Shown here piece by piece: positions 1-10,880 of a DNA stretch of 64,000 nt; within the stretch, counting starts at the first letter, position 1; each line of letters starts with the position of its first letter. The position numbers were made by a program, and so were the translations under genes. This DNA comes from Notolepis coatsorum. Lineage: Eukaryota > Chordata > Actinopteri > Aulopiformes > Paralepididae. The notes below the pieces were generated by a model. That model saw nothing but the letters and a program-made list of their open reading frames with translations. It had not been told where the DNA came from and made no database searches. The stretch is from NCBI GenBank assembly GCA_963971535.1, contig OZ020589.1, positions 48,208,636 through 48,272,635 on the forward strand, written 5' to 3'.

Positions 1-380
1 CACCATAGAGCAAGGCCCCGGGAGAGTGCTGACACCAGTAGCATTATACTTTGTCAATTTTGCTTTATAATTTTTTCTTATCAGCTCTGACTCATTTGAT
101 ACCATATTCCAGATATGACTTGAAGGCGTCAGTTTTATCGCATATATATTTGTCGAGGTGTAATATATGCGCTATGTGTTCTGCGCTCAAGGACTCCATG
201 CTGAAAATGCACAGTTCATATGTTCATGTCCTGTCGTTGTGGCCATGAATAAACCAGGAGGCCTGGACGATGTCTGTAAATAATACAGATAACTGGCCTT
301 TCAATTTGTGCCTGTAATGTCCTGCTTTGACCAAGTCTCGGTTTTTCATGTCTATACTGAAATTGTGTGTTTTACCTCTC
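1..380. other. unassigned AT-rich sequence
   Basis: I see no coding exon, terminal repeat or retroposon tail in this stretch. The open frames here are short and resemble no family I know. It is most likely intronic filler of the same gene as the rest of the window. Confidence 0.4.
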
Positions 381-384
381 CTTT

Positions 385-600
385 ATTGTCTTTGTCCCCC
401 CCCTCTCACTTTCTCTTTCTCACTCTGTTTTTCTTTGTCCCCTTCTGTGTCTCTGCCTTGGTCTCTCTGTCGCTGTGTCTGTCTTTCTGTTCCTGTCTCT
501 CTCTCCCCCTCACTCTCTTGCTCTCTCTGTTTCTTTGTCCCTCTCTTTCTTTCTATGGCTCTCTCTGTCTCTCATTGTCTGTTCTCCCCATCTCCATTCC
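385..600. repeat. degenerate pyrimidine-rich (CT) tract
   Basis: The plus strand is almost only C and T, with repeated ctctct, tctttct and ctctgtct blocks. The open frames across it translate to Leu/Ser/Cys/Phe-rich low-complexity peptides and are artefacts of the repeat. Confidence 0.8.
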
Positions 601-814
601 ACACTGTGAAATGGTCAGTTTTCAGTCATTGTTAGATGTAATGAAAATATGAAATCATGGTGAACATAGATATTGGGGGAGATGAGGGAAAGGTCTTGCA
701 AACTCCATGGCAGAGTACTGGAATGTGTGTTGGGGTGGGCAGTTATGCGGGGGGGGGGTAGACCATATTCAGCAGGACCTTTTTATTTATTTATTTTATA
801 TAAAAATGAAAAGA

Positions 815-1084
815 AAATCTACCATGGGGTCAAGAGCCTTCAGCTACTCTGCCCCCCCCGCCTTTGGAACTCCCTCCCCCCCGACATCAGGAACATTGAC
901 GCCATCATCCCATTCAAAACCCACCTCAAAACCCACCTGTTTAGGCAGGCGTATGTCGTATTTTATTTTTATTTTTTTTAAATTTATTGTGATTGTTAAT
1001 GAACTGTTTTTAAATTGTTGTACGGCGACCTTGAGTGTCCTGAAAGGCGCCTTATAAATAAAATGCATTATTATTATTATTATA
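815..1084 (+). mobile_element. L2-like LINE 3' end, 5'-truncated
   Basis: The frame across 838-960 reads a peptide of the kind found at the extreme C terminus of L2/CR1 reverse transcriptase ORFs (PRLWNSLPPDIRN, then FKTHLKTHLFRQAY). It is followed by a short 3' UTR with a ggcgccttataaataaa-like end and an ATT microsatellite tail (about 1068-1083), which is the usual L2 3' end. Only about the last 50 codons remain, so this is a dead 5'-truncated copy. The longer copy at 42335-43160 has the same peptide signature. Confidence 0.75.
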
Positions 1085-1559
1085 CTGTATAGGGCTGACC
1101 GGGGGAGGAACTAACATAGGATGCATTGTAACAGAGACTTTTGAAGTAGTTGCACCTGAGCAACAATTCTGTATTTCCTGTCACTAATGTGCTTTGTTGT
1201 TGCCCTTCTCTGGTGAGACCAACAGAAAGATTCAAACGCATCTTCAACAGAAATGTGTTTTTGAATTTGAATTGATTTAAAGGGGACATGCATTATAAAT
1301 GGCTTTTTCTGTGTTTAGCATGGTTTTATAGTAAAAGGGGTTAGTATCAATGGGTCTGTGTCTCTTAATTACCATATTGACTCATCAGTCTAGTCTCGAG
1401 TTCACGAGATCTTCCCTCGCTCAACTAAGCTGTTCTGATTTGACGGTTTTGCTGACGTGAATACAGCACTGATTTGCATAACTAACTATGGTTGACAGCG
1501 ACAGCAGAGCGAGTGGAAAATCTTCACTTCCTCAAACAGAGCGAGGCAGACAACGAGCG

Positions 1560-1640
1560 AGTGAGAGAGAGGGAGAGAGAGGGAGTCAGGGAGAGAGAGA
1601 GAGGGAGGGAGAGAGAGAGATAGATAGAGAAAGATAGAGA
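1560..1640. repeat. GA-rich low-complexity tract
   Basis: Degenerate gagagaggga repeats lie immediately upstream of the 105-bp tandem array. The tract at 2018-2075 is the complementary CT-rich type, so the two could pair across the array. Confidence 0.7.
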
Positions 1641-1673
1641 AGCTTCTGTCGGGGAAACAAAACCGCGCGCGAG

Positions 1674-1988
1674 GAAGCAGCAGTAGCACATACTCATTTA
1701 CACACAACCTGGGCTGGACCTCGCGCAGGGAAGCAGCAGTAGCACATACTCATTTACACACAACCTGGACCTCGCGGGGAAGCAGCAGTAGCACATACTC
1801 ATTTACACACAACCTGGGCTGGACCTCGCGCAGGGAAGCAGCAGTAGCACATACTCATTTACACACAACCTGGACCTCGCGGGGAAGCAGCAGTAGCACA
1901 TACTCATTTACACACAACCTGGGCTGGACCTCGCGCAGGGAAGCGGCAGTAGCACATACTCATTTACACACAACCTGGACCTCGCAGG
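1674..1988. repeat. higher-order tandem repeat, three copies of a 105-bp (56+49) unit
   Basis: A unit starting gaagcagcagtagcac is repeated six times at 1674, 1730, 1779, 1835, 1884 and 1940. Spacings alternate strictly between 56 and 49 bp. The 7-bp difference is the presence or absence of a second ctgg-type block before the gacctcgcg end. The alternation means a two-unit block was amplified as one piece. Copies are nearly identical, which points to recent expansion or homogenisation. Confidence 0.9.
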
Positions 1989-2301
1989 GAAGCAGTGGAG
2001 AGATAACTTTATGCTCAGTGTCCCTCTCTCCCTCCCTCTCTCTCTATCTCTATCTCTCTATCTCTCTCTCTGTGCCAGTCGCAGACTGTGTGGATGACTG
2101 TCACTCAAAGTGCTTATGGGCGGAGCCAGGCCAACACAGCCTGAAATCCAAAGGGAGAAAAATATGGCTTTTGAGTACTTGATTAGAAATATAAAACAAT
2201 GAATTTTTTTGAAAAAAAACATTACAGATGTGTTCAATAGACTCACAGGAATTGTGTAAAGTTGCCCAAATAGTGCTAGGAATAGCAATGCATGTCCCCT
2301 T

Positions 2302-2883
2302 GTACATTTTATTCTTTGGTTAATGAATTGTGTATGTACACTACAGATTGCAAACATACATAATTTGAATCATTGTCTGGTAGGTTAAAAGATAATAGTT
2401 TGACAAATGACACTAGCAAGTCGAAACTGTGAGTCACTCAAAGGTACAACATGCATAGACAACGTTCCCTAAATATAATAATAATTATGAAAATCAAAAT
2501 AGTATCATTTGTTCTAAGAAAAGGTTATTACCCAGTATTGTCACAGAATGTTGGCTACTTAAAATAAAATAAAACCTCTTTCAGACATTTTCAGATTATG
2601 TTACTTACAACATGCCCTGGGTTCCAGACAAGTTGTGCAATATCACTCCCTTTATTTATAGTAGAACTGTAACTGAGATGAAAGTCCCAGAAATGTAATG
2701 TCTGGAATCAAAGTAAATGGCAGGCATGTATGTTCTTTAATGTAAACCAATGAATCTAATATTCATGCCATACTTCATAAGATCTAAGCTCGCATCAAAG
2801 GGGCGCGCGTCCGTTGAAATTGGCAATGCTGTTTGGGGGCCATTTTGGGCCATGTAATACATTCATAGTGTAGTTCCATGGTG
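2302..2883. other. unassigned sequence
   Basis: This stretch lies between the TIR element and the first Rex1-like LINE. I see no coding frame of note, no terminal repeat and no array. It may be ancestral intron. Confidence 0.4.
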
Positions 2884-4447
2884 TAAGTTCAAGTTCAAGT
2901 TTCAAGTTTCTTTAATAGTTGTCATACAGAAGTACAGAATACTTTTATACAAAATGCTTCTTACTGTTACGCTCCAGAGACTGTGCAAGACAAGCTAAGT
3001 ATGAAATAAAATAAAATAAAATAAAATAACATAGTATAGCATGTAAATTAGAAGTAAGAAAATGAGGTCACAGTTTTCAGTATAGACATATGTACAATGT
3101 TCGATGCAGAATAGACGTAACTGAGTTACCATATAATATACAATACTATGCAGTGTACTAATATACAATACTATATAGTGCAAGGCAGAAATGGGATGAG
3201 GTGCAATTTAGGTACAATTTACAGTAGGTGTACGAGTTGTAGTGCAAATCCTTTGTCAATAAATATAAAGTGTGGAGAGTGGGTGCTGCAGTGTGTTGTT
3301 TGTTTAAGTGAGTGTGTGCGTGTGGGTGTGTGTGCTGTGTGCATTTGATGGTTGTTGCATAGTGTTTATTGTTCGTTTAGCAGCCTGATGGCCTGGGGAT
3401 AGAAGCTTCTTCTGAGTCTTTCTGTGCTCGCCTTAAGACTCCGGTATTGCTTGCCTGACCGCAGCAGTTCAAAGAGGCAGTTGTTCGGGTGGCTCGAGTC
3501 CTTAATAATTCTCTTAGCCTTCTCCCTGCACCGCTTGTTGTAAATGTTCTGGAGGGTGGGAAGCCCCCCTCCAATTGTGCGTTCGGCTGAACGTGTCACT
3601 CTTTGTAGTCTGCTACGGTCTTGTGCAGTGCTATTCCCAAACCAGGAGGTGATGTTGCCAGTCAGGATGCTCTCTATTGTACATGAGTAGAAGTTCCTAA
3701 GGATCTTCTGACTGACTTGGAACTTCCTTAGGCGCCTGAGGAAGTAGAGGCGTTGTCGTGCCTTCTTCACAACACTGTTAATGTGTGTGGTGACTGTGGT
3801 CCATGTCAAATCCTCGGATATGTGGGCTCCGAGGTACTTGAAACTGTTCACTCTCTCAACCGGTGCCCCGTCGATGCTGAGGGGGCTGTAGTCATTGACC
3901 CCTGACCTCCTGAAGTCCACAATCATCTCTTTTGTTTTGCTGACGTTCAGGGAGAGGCAGTTCTCCTGACACCACTGTGACAGATTCTCTACCTCTTCCA
4001 GGTAGGCCCTCTCGTCGTTGGCAGAGATCAGGCCCACCACTACTATGTCATCAGCAAATTTGATGATTGTGTTGTTGTTCCGCTGTGCTACGCAGTCATG
4101 TGTGTACAGGGAGTAGAGGAGGGGGCTCAGAACACAGCCCTGGGGGGCCCCTATGTTGAGCGTGATGGATGAGGAGGTGCAGTTGCCTGCTCTTACCACC
4201 TGGGGTCTGCCCGTCAGGAAGTCCAAGACCCACTGGCAGAGGTCATAGTTCAAGCCCAGGTCCCTGAGCTTGGCTATGAGTTTGGAGGGGACTATGGTAT
4301 TGAATGCTGAGCTGTAGTCGATGAACAGCATTCTCACATAGTTCCCCTGCCTCTTGTCCAGGTGTGATGCTGCTGTGTGCAGCACATGGGCTATGGCGTC
4401 CTCCGTGGACCTGTTGGGGCGATATGCAAATTGCAGGGGGTCCAGGT
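2884..4447 (-). mobile_element. Rex1/Babar-like (CR1 clade) LINE, 5'-truncated copy A
   Basis: On the minus strand this is a reverse-transcriptase ORF (3366-4451), then a GT-rich 3' UTR and a short repeated ttcaag-type tail at 2886-2910. The 5' part is missing: homology stops at about 4447, exactly where the 3' tail of a second LINE (copy B) begins. The protein is clearly diverged from copies B, C and D, so it is a different subfamily. The clade assignment rests on the RT motifs and tail type as I remember them. Confidence 0.75.
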
Positions 4448-4451
4448 TCAA
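3366..4451 (-). CDS. LINE reverse transcriptase, partial (copy A)
   Basis: This 361-codon open frame covers most of the RT palm and thumb of a Rex1/CR1-type LINE. Visible motifs are [12 protein letters not shown] (residues 42-53, catalytic Asp), [20 protein letters not shown] (101-120) and FADDIVVVG (132-140, the FADD catalytic box), then a KYLG motif and a long thumb ending at a stop. RT would copy LINE RNA into DNA at a nicked target. The endonuclease and the N-terminal RT blocks are absent, because the copy is 5'-truncated; the first Met is internal to the original ORF and not a true start. The frame is still open over its whole length, which suggests moderate age. It is unlikely to be active. 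Confidence 0.85.
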   Translation of the reverse strand: MNLDPLQFAYRPNRSTEDAIAHVLHTAASHLDKRQGNYVRMLFIDYSSAFNTIVPSKLIAKLRDLGLNYDLCQWVLDFLTGRPQVVRAGNCTSSSITLNIGAPQGCVLSPLLYSLYTHDCVAQRNNNTIIKFADDIVVVGLISANDERAYLEEVENLSQWCQENCLSLNVSKTKEMIVDFRRSGVNDYSPLSIDGAPVERVNSFKYLGAHISEDLTWTTVTTHINSVVKKARQRLYFLRRLRKFQVSQKILRNFYSCTIESILTGNITSWFGNSTAQDRSRLQRVTRSAERTIGGGLPTLQNIYNKRCREKAKRIIKDSSHPNNCLFELLRSGKQYRSLKASTERLRRSFYPQAIRLLNEQ

Positions 4452-4874
4452 GTCAAGTCAAGTCAAGAGTTTTAATTGTCACGGCATACAGGTATACAAT
4501 GAAATGCGGGTGGTCTTGCCCGCAACGATGTGCAATACAGTGGTACAACATATAATAGAATCAAAAAATGAAAAAACAACATTGTGCAGTAAACAGGTAA
4601 CAGGTAACATGGAGTGACATCTCGGTATCTGTACATAGTTATTTACAGAGCATATGGGACATGCTAGTTAGCTTTGGTAGTGCAATACACTGTTCCTGTT
4701 ATTCTAATTTAAAGTGTCCTTTCCTTTGGCCATAAGTGTGCGTGTGTGCGACATGAGTGTGTGCTCGCTCATGCTAAAGTGTTAAGTGGCTGCTCGTGTG
4801 TGAGCGTGCACAGCGTGCGTGTCGTGTGTGTGTTCATGTGTGCTTGTGTGTGGATAGTTCAATGTTCTGAGCAC

Positions 4875-6326
4875 TCAATGTTCATTGTTCATGGCTCTGA
4901 TGGCCTGGGGGAAGAAGCTGAGCCTAAGCCGCTCTGTCCTAGTAGCTGGGGTTCGCAGGCCTCTGCCTGACCTCAGCAGCTGAAACAGGCTGTTATTGGG
5001 GTGGTGAGGGTCTTTCATTATCCTGCAGGCTCTGGATTTGCACCTCTTGTTGTATAGAACCTGCAGGGGGGGTAGTGCAATACCCGTGGTACGCTCGGCT
5101 GAGCGCACCACTCTCTGTAGGGCCTTCTTGTCCTGTGCCGTGCTGTTTCCATACCAGGCAGTGATGTTTCCGGTCAGGATGCTTTCTACAGCTCCTGAGT
5201 AGAAGGACTGGAGTATCTTCCCCGATACTCTGAACTTCCTTAACTGTCTCAGGTGGTAGAGGCGCTGTTTCGCCTTCTTTACTACTGTGTCTATGTGTGT
5301 TGACCATGTCAGGTCCTCTGAGATGTGGACCCCCAGGTACTTAAAGCTGCTCACCCTGTCCACGGTAGCCCCGTTAATCATCAGTGGTGTGTGCGTCTCC
5401 TGCTGTCCTCTCCTATAATCCACGATCAGCTCCTTGGTTTTACCAATGTTCAGGAGCAGGCTGTTGTCCTGGCACCAGCGTTCCAGTACCTCAACCTCCT
5501 CCCGGTAGGCCTTCTCGTCGTTGTCCGAGATCAGCCCCACCACCACCGTGTCGTCTGCGAACTTCACTATGGAGTTGGAGCTGAACTTGGCCACACAATC
5601 GTGTGTGTAGAGTGAGTACAGCAGGGGGCTCAGAACACAGCCCTGGGGGGACCCGATGCTCAGGGTGATGGTGTTGGAGGTCTGACCCCCCACCCTGACC
5701 GCCTGGGGTCTTTCGCTCAGGAAGTCCAGTACCCAGGCGCTCAGGGCGGAGCTCAGACCTAGCTCGATCAGCTTGTCCACCAGTCTGGTGGGGACTATGG
5801 TGTTGAACGCTGAGCTGTAGTCAATGAACAACAGTCTCACATAGCCCCCCTTCTGACGGTCACGGTGCGAGAGGGTGCTGTGCAGTACCTGGGAGACCGC
5901 GTCGTCGGTGGACCTGTTTGTCCTGTATGCAAATTGCATAGGGTCCATATCACTGGGGAGGGAGGCACAAATGTGGTCCTTGACCAGCCTCTCGAAACAT
6001 TTCATGATGGGGAGGGAGGAACAGATGTAGCCCTTCACTAGCTTCTCAAAGCACTTCATGGCTATGGAGGTGAGGGCTACAGGGCGGTAGTCGTTGAGGC
6101 AAGCGGGCGTAGATTTTTTGGGTACAGGGATGATGGTGGACTTCTTCAGACAGGTGGGGATGACAGCCTGTTCCAAGGACAGGTTGAAGATGTCAGTGAA
6201 TACCGGGGCCAGTTGGTCGGCACAGACTTTTAGGACGTGGCCGGGGATGCCGTCCGGTCCTGCTGCCTTCCTGATATTCACTTTTTTAAAGATCCGTCTC
6301 ACCTCATGCTCAGTTACCCTGAACAC
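4875..6326 (-). CDS. LINE reverse transcriptase (copy B)
   Basis: This is a 483-codon frame with the RT domain: KAAGPDGIPG (residues 20-29), [15 protein letters not shown] (77-91), [11 protein letters not shown] (168-178), [20 protein letters not shown] (225-244) and FADDTVVVG (256-264), then thumb and C-terminal region to a natural stop. It is open throughout and retains the catalytic Asp residues. An odd feature is a tandem 18-residue duplication, residues 90-107 and 108-125 (MKCFEKLVKGYICSSLPI then [18 protein letters not shown]). The frame continues the ORF at 6337-7059 after a frame change at the C-tract, so the first Met is not the original start. Confidence 0.88.
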   Translation of the reverse strand: MFRVTEHEVRRIFKKVNIRKAAGPDGIPGHVLKVCADQLAPVFTDIFNLSLEQAVIPTCLKKSTIIPVPKKSTPACLNDYRPVALTSIAMKCFEKLVKGYICSSLPIMKCFERLVKDHICASLPSDMDPMQFAYRTNRSTDDAVSQVLHSTLSHRDRQKGGYVRLLFIDYSSAFNTIVPTRLVDKLIELGLSSALSAWVLDFLSERPQAVRVGGQTSNTITLSIGSPQGCVLSPLLYSLYTHDCVAKFSSNSIVKFADDTVVVGLISDNDEKAYREEVEVLERWCQDNSLLLNIGKTKELIVDYRRGQQETHTPLMINGATVDRVSSFKYLGVHISEDLTWSTHIDTVVKKAKQRLYHLRQLRKFRVSGKILQSFYSGAVESILTGNITAWYGNSTAQDKKALQRVVRSAERTTGIALPPLQVLYNKRCKSRACRIMKDPHHPNNSLFQLLRSGRGLRTPATRTERLRLSFFPQAIRAMNNEH

Positions 6327-6336
6327 TGAGTCTCCA

Positions 6337-7059
6337 TCAGCAGACCCACCCCCCCCCCCCCCCCCCCATTGCCGTGGTTTGTAGGCTGGTGTTGTTATTC
6401 ACAGCCTCAAACCTTGCATAGAAGGAATTGAGATAATTTGCTAAGGAGATGTCACTGTTCAGTTTGAGGGAGGTGCCTTTGTAATCTGTCATTGTTCTGA
6501 GGCCCTGCCACATGCCTCTAGAGTCAGCCTGTTCAAACTGAAGTTCAACTTTATCCCTGTAACGCCGTTTTGCCTCTATTACTGCTCTCCTGACGTTGTA
6601 TCTTGCCGTCTTGTGTTCTTCCATGTTGCCTGTCACCAGCCCGGTGTTGTATGCTGATGTGCGCACTTTCAGAGCCTCACGGACGGATTTATCTACCCAG
6701 GGCTTTTGATTTGGGTAGATTCTAATTGTGGTAGAGGGGATTGTTTCTTCTACCAGAGTACAGACAAAGTCAAGCACCGTTTCAGTGTATTCGTTAATAT
6801 TGGCTGTGTTATCACGGAATACACTCCAGTCTGTGCATTCAAGTGCAGCTTGGAGTGTCTCCTCTGACGTCACGGTCCAACGCTTAACCTCTCGCGAGAC
6901 CACCGGCTTTCGCTTGAGACTTTGTTTATACTTTGGCAAAAGAAAGATGGCGGCGTGATCGGACTTACCGAATGGACTAAGAGCCTGTGACTTGTACCCA
7001 TTCTTAAATTGCGAGTATACATGGTCTAATATGTTCTCGCCTCTGGTGGGACAGGTCAC
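6337..7059 (-). CDS. LINE endonuclease C-terminus and linker (copy B), partial
   Basis: This 240-codon frame reads the last part of an apurinic-like endonuclease domain (SDHAAIFLLP, the terminal SDH motif) and the linker that precedes RT in Rex1/CR1 elements (YPNQKPWVDKSVREAL; then RYNVRRAVIEAKRRYRDKVE; then LNSFYARFE). It ends in an artefactual Gly run encoded by the 6348-6367 C-tract, where the frame shifts into the RT frame. The 5' end is lost at about 7070. The same linker is found in copy C at 16660-17915. Confidence 0.8.
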   Translation of the reverse strand: MTCPTRGENILDHVYSQFKNGYKSQALSPFGKSDHAAIFLLPKYKQSLKRKPVVSREVKRWTVTSEETLQAALECTDWSVFRDNTANINEYTETVLDFVCTLVEETIPSTTIRIYPNQKPWVDKSVREALKVRTSAYNTGLVTGNMEEHKTARYNVRRAVIEAKRRYRDKVELQFEQADSRGMWQGLRTMTDYKGTSLKLNSDISLANYLNSFYARFEAVNNNTSLQTTAMGGGGGGWVC

Positions 7060-7244
7060 ATGCTGATAGAAATTCGGTATCTATAGGCATGTTAGACTTT
7101 CCTTTGCCAATGGCAGTGAGTTTCCTCATTGAACGCTTATCCTTATCATTAGGGCAGAAGTATCTTGTGTTTTATTATTTATAAAAGAAAAAAGCTCAAA
7201 TCATACTGTGTTAGGTTGTGCCCCGGTCTCTCCTATATCACAAC

Positions 7245-7380
7245 ATCTTTTCAGGTATGGGAAATCTAAACTGCATGGTAGTTTCGGGAAGTGTGATACA
7301 ATATCAAATGTGATCTTTTCAGGTATGGGAAATCTAAACTGCATGGTAGTTTCAGGAAGTGTGATACAATATCAAACGGA
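7245..7380. repeat. two-copy 68-bp tandem duplication
   Basis: The segment beginning atcttttcaggtatggga at 7245 is repeated at 7313 with a 68-bp offset. Only a few differences are visible between the two copies, so the duplication is recent. Confidence 0.9.
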
Positions 7381-8784
7381 AATTGTAATCTTCACACATC
7401 CTCAAGATATTTCAGAAATAATTTGAAATATGACTTATTTACTTTATTTACAATTTCTTTTTTACAATTCCAAAATTCCAATATGATGATGACACAGATG
7501 ATGGACGATGAATGATAAACCCAGTCCAGCCTGTGTGTGTGTGTCACATGCACAGTGTTCTCCCTCATGTGAGCCTGTACGTCTCTCTGCATGAGAGACT
7601 GTGCTTCTGTGTCCAATCCATGTTGTCATGTTGTTCACATCCTCTCTGCTGCCACACCGGTGGAGAGAAATGTCTGGCCAGGAAGGATTAATGAAGGAAC
7701 ACGAGGAGAAGGAGGAGAAGAGAGGGAGTGCGTGTGTGGGAGGGGGGTGGATGGATGGATGGATAGATAGATAGATAGATATATGGGGAAGTGAGAGGAG
7801 GAGGGAAAGGGTAGAGAGAGAGAGAAGAGGGAGGGGGAGAGGTGAGGATAAAGGACTACAATCCACGCTCTATTCACCTGTTCTCTCTACCATTCCCCCC
7901 CCCCACCCCCTCTTAAGCAAACACAAATCTCTCTTATTGCTTTGAACAGGCAACAGCACAGACACTATAGCAGGCAGCTAATGTGGTCCTTATCTTAGGC
8001 AACTACCAGCCGACCATACTGTGTTAAAAAGGTCTGGGAAACCAGCAGGTCACAGATTTATCATGTCAGGCCGAGCTCCATTGTGTGTGTGTGTCTGTGT
8101 GCGCATGTTACAGCAGGCCTAAACTATGCATGACCCTCGCTCATTTCCTACCATTAAAGGGAAGGTGCAGGTCTTTCAGGAGCCTGTCAAGACGGATCCC
8201 TTACCAACTCCCCTTTTAGGTTTTTCACATCAGAATATTTTTGGCAGAGAAATCCGTTTGTTAGAATTTGTTAGCAATGCCGCAATAGTTCAAGTCTGGG
8301 CTTCTGTTTGGGGCCTCTGCATACATTCGAAGCTTGAGTGAAAACGACAACTGACGACAAACGAGTGAGCGGAGACTCGGAGAGGCTTATGTGAACGCAT
8401 TAAAAAAACGTTCTAACCTTAGTACAGCTCAAACACACAACAAATACAACATTATTTGTACAAGAAATTATTCTTCGTTTGTTTTCTGTGTGTGTGTCTG
8501 TCTCACTCTCGCTGTCTGTGTTTTTCTATCCATGTGCCCCCCCCCCCCCTCTTGTAAGTCTAACCGGTCAGACTTGTACTGTAAATACAGGAAGTACGCT
8601 ATCAGTGAGGATGCAAAATACATGTGGGACTAGAAATGGTGGACAGTGGAATCTGTGTGTTTTGTGTGTTTACTGTCAATACTAGTGCAGAATGAGATGA
8701 GAAATAATGACAGGACTGGCCTTTTTGACTTTGTGGAATCATACTATAAGGTTGTAGTAAGGGATGAAATCATACTATGAGGTT
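7381..8784. other. unassigned sequence with GA-rich tract and GGAT/GATA microsatellite
   Basis: No exon or element end was recognised. At 7700-7850 the plus strand is purine-rich, with short ggat and gata tetranucleotide runs around 7748-7780. A C-tract lies at 7893-7904 and another at 8529-8539. Long Ser/Leu-rich minus frames here are repeat artefacts. Confidence 0.5.
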
Positions 8785-9599
8785 GTAGTAAGTAGGGGTG
8801 GACGGTATACGGTATAAACGGTATGAATTTGCTCTACGGTATGGATTTTGACTATACCTTATGACCGGTAGACTAGAGCAGTTCTAAAGTAGCAATGACG
8901 TTAACGTTACTTGACGATTCACTCAACGTTTGCAGTGGTCGTTGCATATGTTTAATTGTACAGAGTTTTTCTCCACTTGCTCACGGACCTTGCCATATAG
9001 TTTTGGTATTTCAATTTGGCTAAGGAGGCTGAAAGGAGACTTGCTTTAGCGCAGCAACGGGCTAACGTTAGCCGCTAACGTTTCTAACGTGACTCCGCGG
9101 CACCAGTTCCATTAGTGAGGAAAGGGGGGGGGTTATATTGACGAGGCTTGACAACAGAGGTTCAAAGATAACTTCACATTTATTGGCTATTCGTTTCTTT
9201 ATATTGCTTTATCCATTTATCCATCGGGCTGCTGCCGTTTCCAACTCTGTGTTGACAATGACATCCTGGTGTGACATCATCAACTACGGCAACTTAGGAC
9301 GCTCAAACTCAAACCTATTACATCACACTCTCTCTCTCTATCTCTCTCTCACGCGCTCTCTCGCTCTCTCTCTGTCTATACACACGTTGTCAAACATATA
9401 CACTAAAGTTAAGTTATGTTGGAGTTTTATTGTGTTTGAGGGAAAGAAACCTCCTGTCCTGCTGTAGTTTTTATTTTCACTTTGTGCTGCTTGATTTTAT
9501 TGTTTTTCAGAGATGGAAGTAACTTGAGAAAAGGTTTTGCATTTTTCTATCGCAGTTTTTATTTTTTTTATCCGCTTTCTCCGATTTTTCTCAGTTCTC

Positions 9600-10880
9600 T
9601 GTTTGATATTGCAACGCCTCAATACCGCCACCTGGTGGATTTCGGGCGAGTTGCACTCCACTCTAAACCGGATGTGGCGCTCTGTGCATCGGGGAAAATG
9701 TTCCGGCAGAGCTATCTTATTACGTGGATCCAGACAAACACTTGAGTGCATTGGATCGCTTTCGAGACGCAATAATCAATAATTATGCTTTCGGCGTTTA
9801 TTGCGTCGTACAAACGGAAAATGGATCTAGCAGATCGAAATCAAATAATTGGAATATTTTTTAGGACGGCTGAGTGGCGCAGTGAGCAAGGCACCACTAA
9901 CGCAGGATATGCTGGTATCGAGCCCAGCTCTAGGCATTGCTATCGGCTTGGCCGGCCGTCATACTAACACAATTGGCAGTTTTAGAGGGTGGGAAAGCCG
10001 GTGGGTGGGGATTGGACGTTGTGGACAGCGACTCCTACAGGTTGGTTGAGTGACGCCGGTGCGGCGGAAACAGGACTTATCGGGGGCAGCGTGAGGCTCC
10101 CATGTGTTACTCCTCACCACTGAGTTTGAGCTGCTGCGGTGAAAAGATGCGACAGGCTGCCTCCTAGTGTACCGGAGGGGACACGTGATGCAAGGCTTCT
10201 ATCCTCACTACAGCCGACCAGTGGGAGGCATAGTCTAGCAACGTTCAAGACAGGGGAGGGAAGAATTGTAAAATACGAAATTGGGATGGGAGAAAAATAG
10301 AAAATGGGGAGAAAAAGTGGATAAAAAGAAAAGAAAAATTGGAAACTTTTTTCTCCAGACTCATCGGCCACAGGTAAGAGGAATCTAACGTTAATTCCAG
10401 CTCGATTGTCCATTTATTTCATTGCAATCCATCTGATCATCGTATTAAAGAAAGCAGTTACTGACAATCAAGGAATCATAAACGACCCCCCCCCCTTTCC
10501 TTCACGCATGATGGAGCATAATGTACACCGATCATATGCATTTGAATTTTTTAATATAGTGTATAGGAACGATTATGTATAATATGCGTCGGGCCTATAA
10601 CTTGCGTTCTAGGAATTACTGATACACTCTAAAAACATACTTATATTCACGACGGTACTAACACGACAATGTATGAATGGAAAAATATAACGTTCCCACA
10701 TCCGGAACGATAGATACCCGATGTTGAATGGGCCATAGTAATGTCGATATAGCTATAATATTAAAAAAGTTATAGCCCTGCAAAGAAGGTGAGCGACTCC
10801 ATAGGCTTACAGCACTGGCAGAGAGTGGTATAAGATGGGCAAACTGCGTGGCAGACAATACCTCTATGTGAAATATTTTT
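9600..10880 (+). mobile_element. relic of the TTAA-flanked family, interrupted by a SINE
   Basis: Segments here align by eye with 37700-39990 and 31260-32040: the acaatgtatgaatgga block, the gttgaatgggccata block and the ttatagccctgcaaagaagg block occur in the same order. A short frame starts at an ATG at 9821 (MDLADRNQIIGIF) and resembles the frame at 31455-31547 (DQIIGLFF). The SINE at 9862-10337 interrupts this frame, so the SINE is younger. Confidence 0.55.
9862..10337 (+). mobile_element. tRNA-derived SINE, about 475 bp
   Basis: The head reads like a tRNA: a box A-like tggcgcagtgagcaagg near 9872 and a box B-like ggtatcgagcc near 9912. A long body follows that is homologous, in reverse orientation, to the SINE at 15985-16449. 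The 3' end is A-rich (aaaaagaaaagaaaaa). A short repeat, aattggaa, flanks both sides (about 9847 and 10338) as a likely target duplication. No coding capacity. Confidence 0.75.

Larger units (their letters stand above)
1280..2301. mobile_element. non-autonomous DNA transposon with 15-bp terminal inverted repeats
   Basis: The ends are exact inverted repeats of aaggggacatgcatt (1280-1294 and, reversed, 2287-2301). Between them are unique sequence, a GA-rich tract, a 105-bp higher-order tandem array and a CT-rich tract. No transposase frame is seen. I could not find a convincing target duplication, so the superfamily is left open; ends of this gggacat type are common on small teleost DNA elements. 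It starts about 200 bp after the L2-like tail. Confidence 0.65.
4448..7072 (-). mobile_element. Rex1-like LINE, 5'-truncated copy B
   Basis: Read on the minus strand, the element runs from the end of an endonuclease domain (about 7060) through the linker and full RT to a GT-rich 3' UTR. It ends in a tail built of cttga/tcaag repeats at 4448-4466. The same tail and UTR start (gagttttaattgtcacgg on the plus strand) recur at 62122, so copies B and D are one family. Copy B abuts copy A directly. The coding region is split into two frames near a C-tract at 6348-6367. Confidence 0.85.

Noticed and set aside
308-652. Overlapping open frames of about 100 codons, Leu/Ser/Cys-rich
   Set aside because: They are translations of a CT-rich tract in all three frames and have no family signature.
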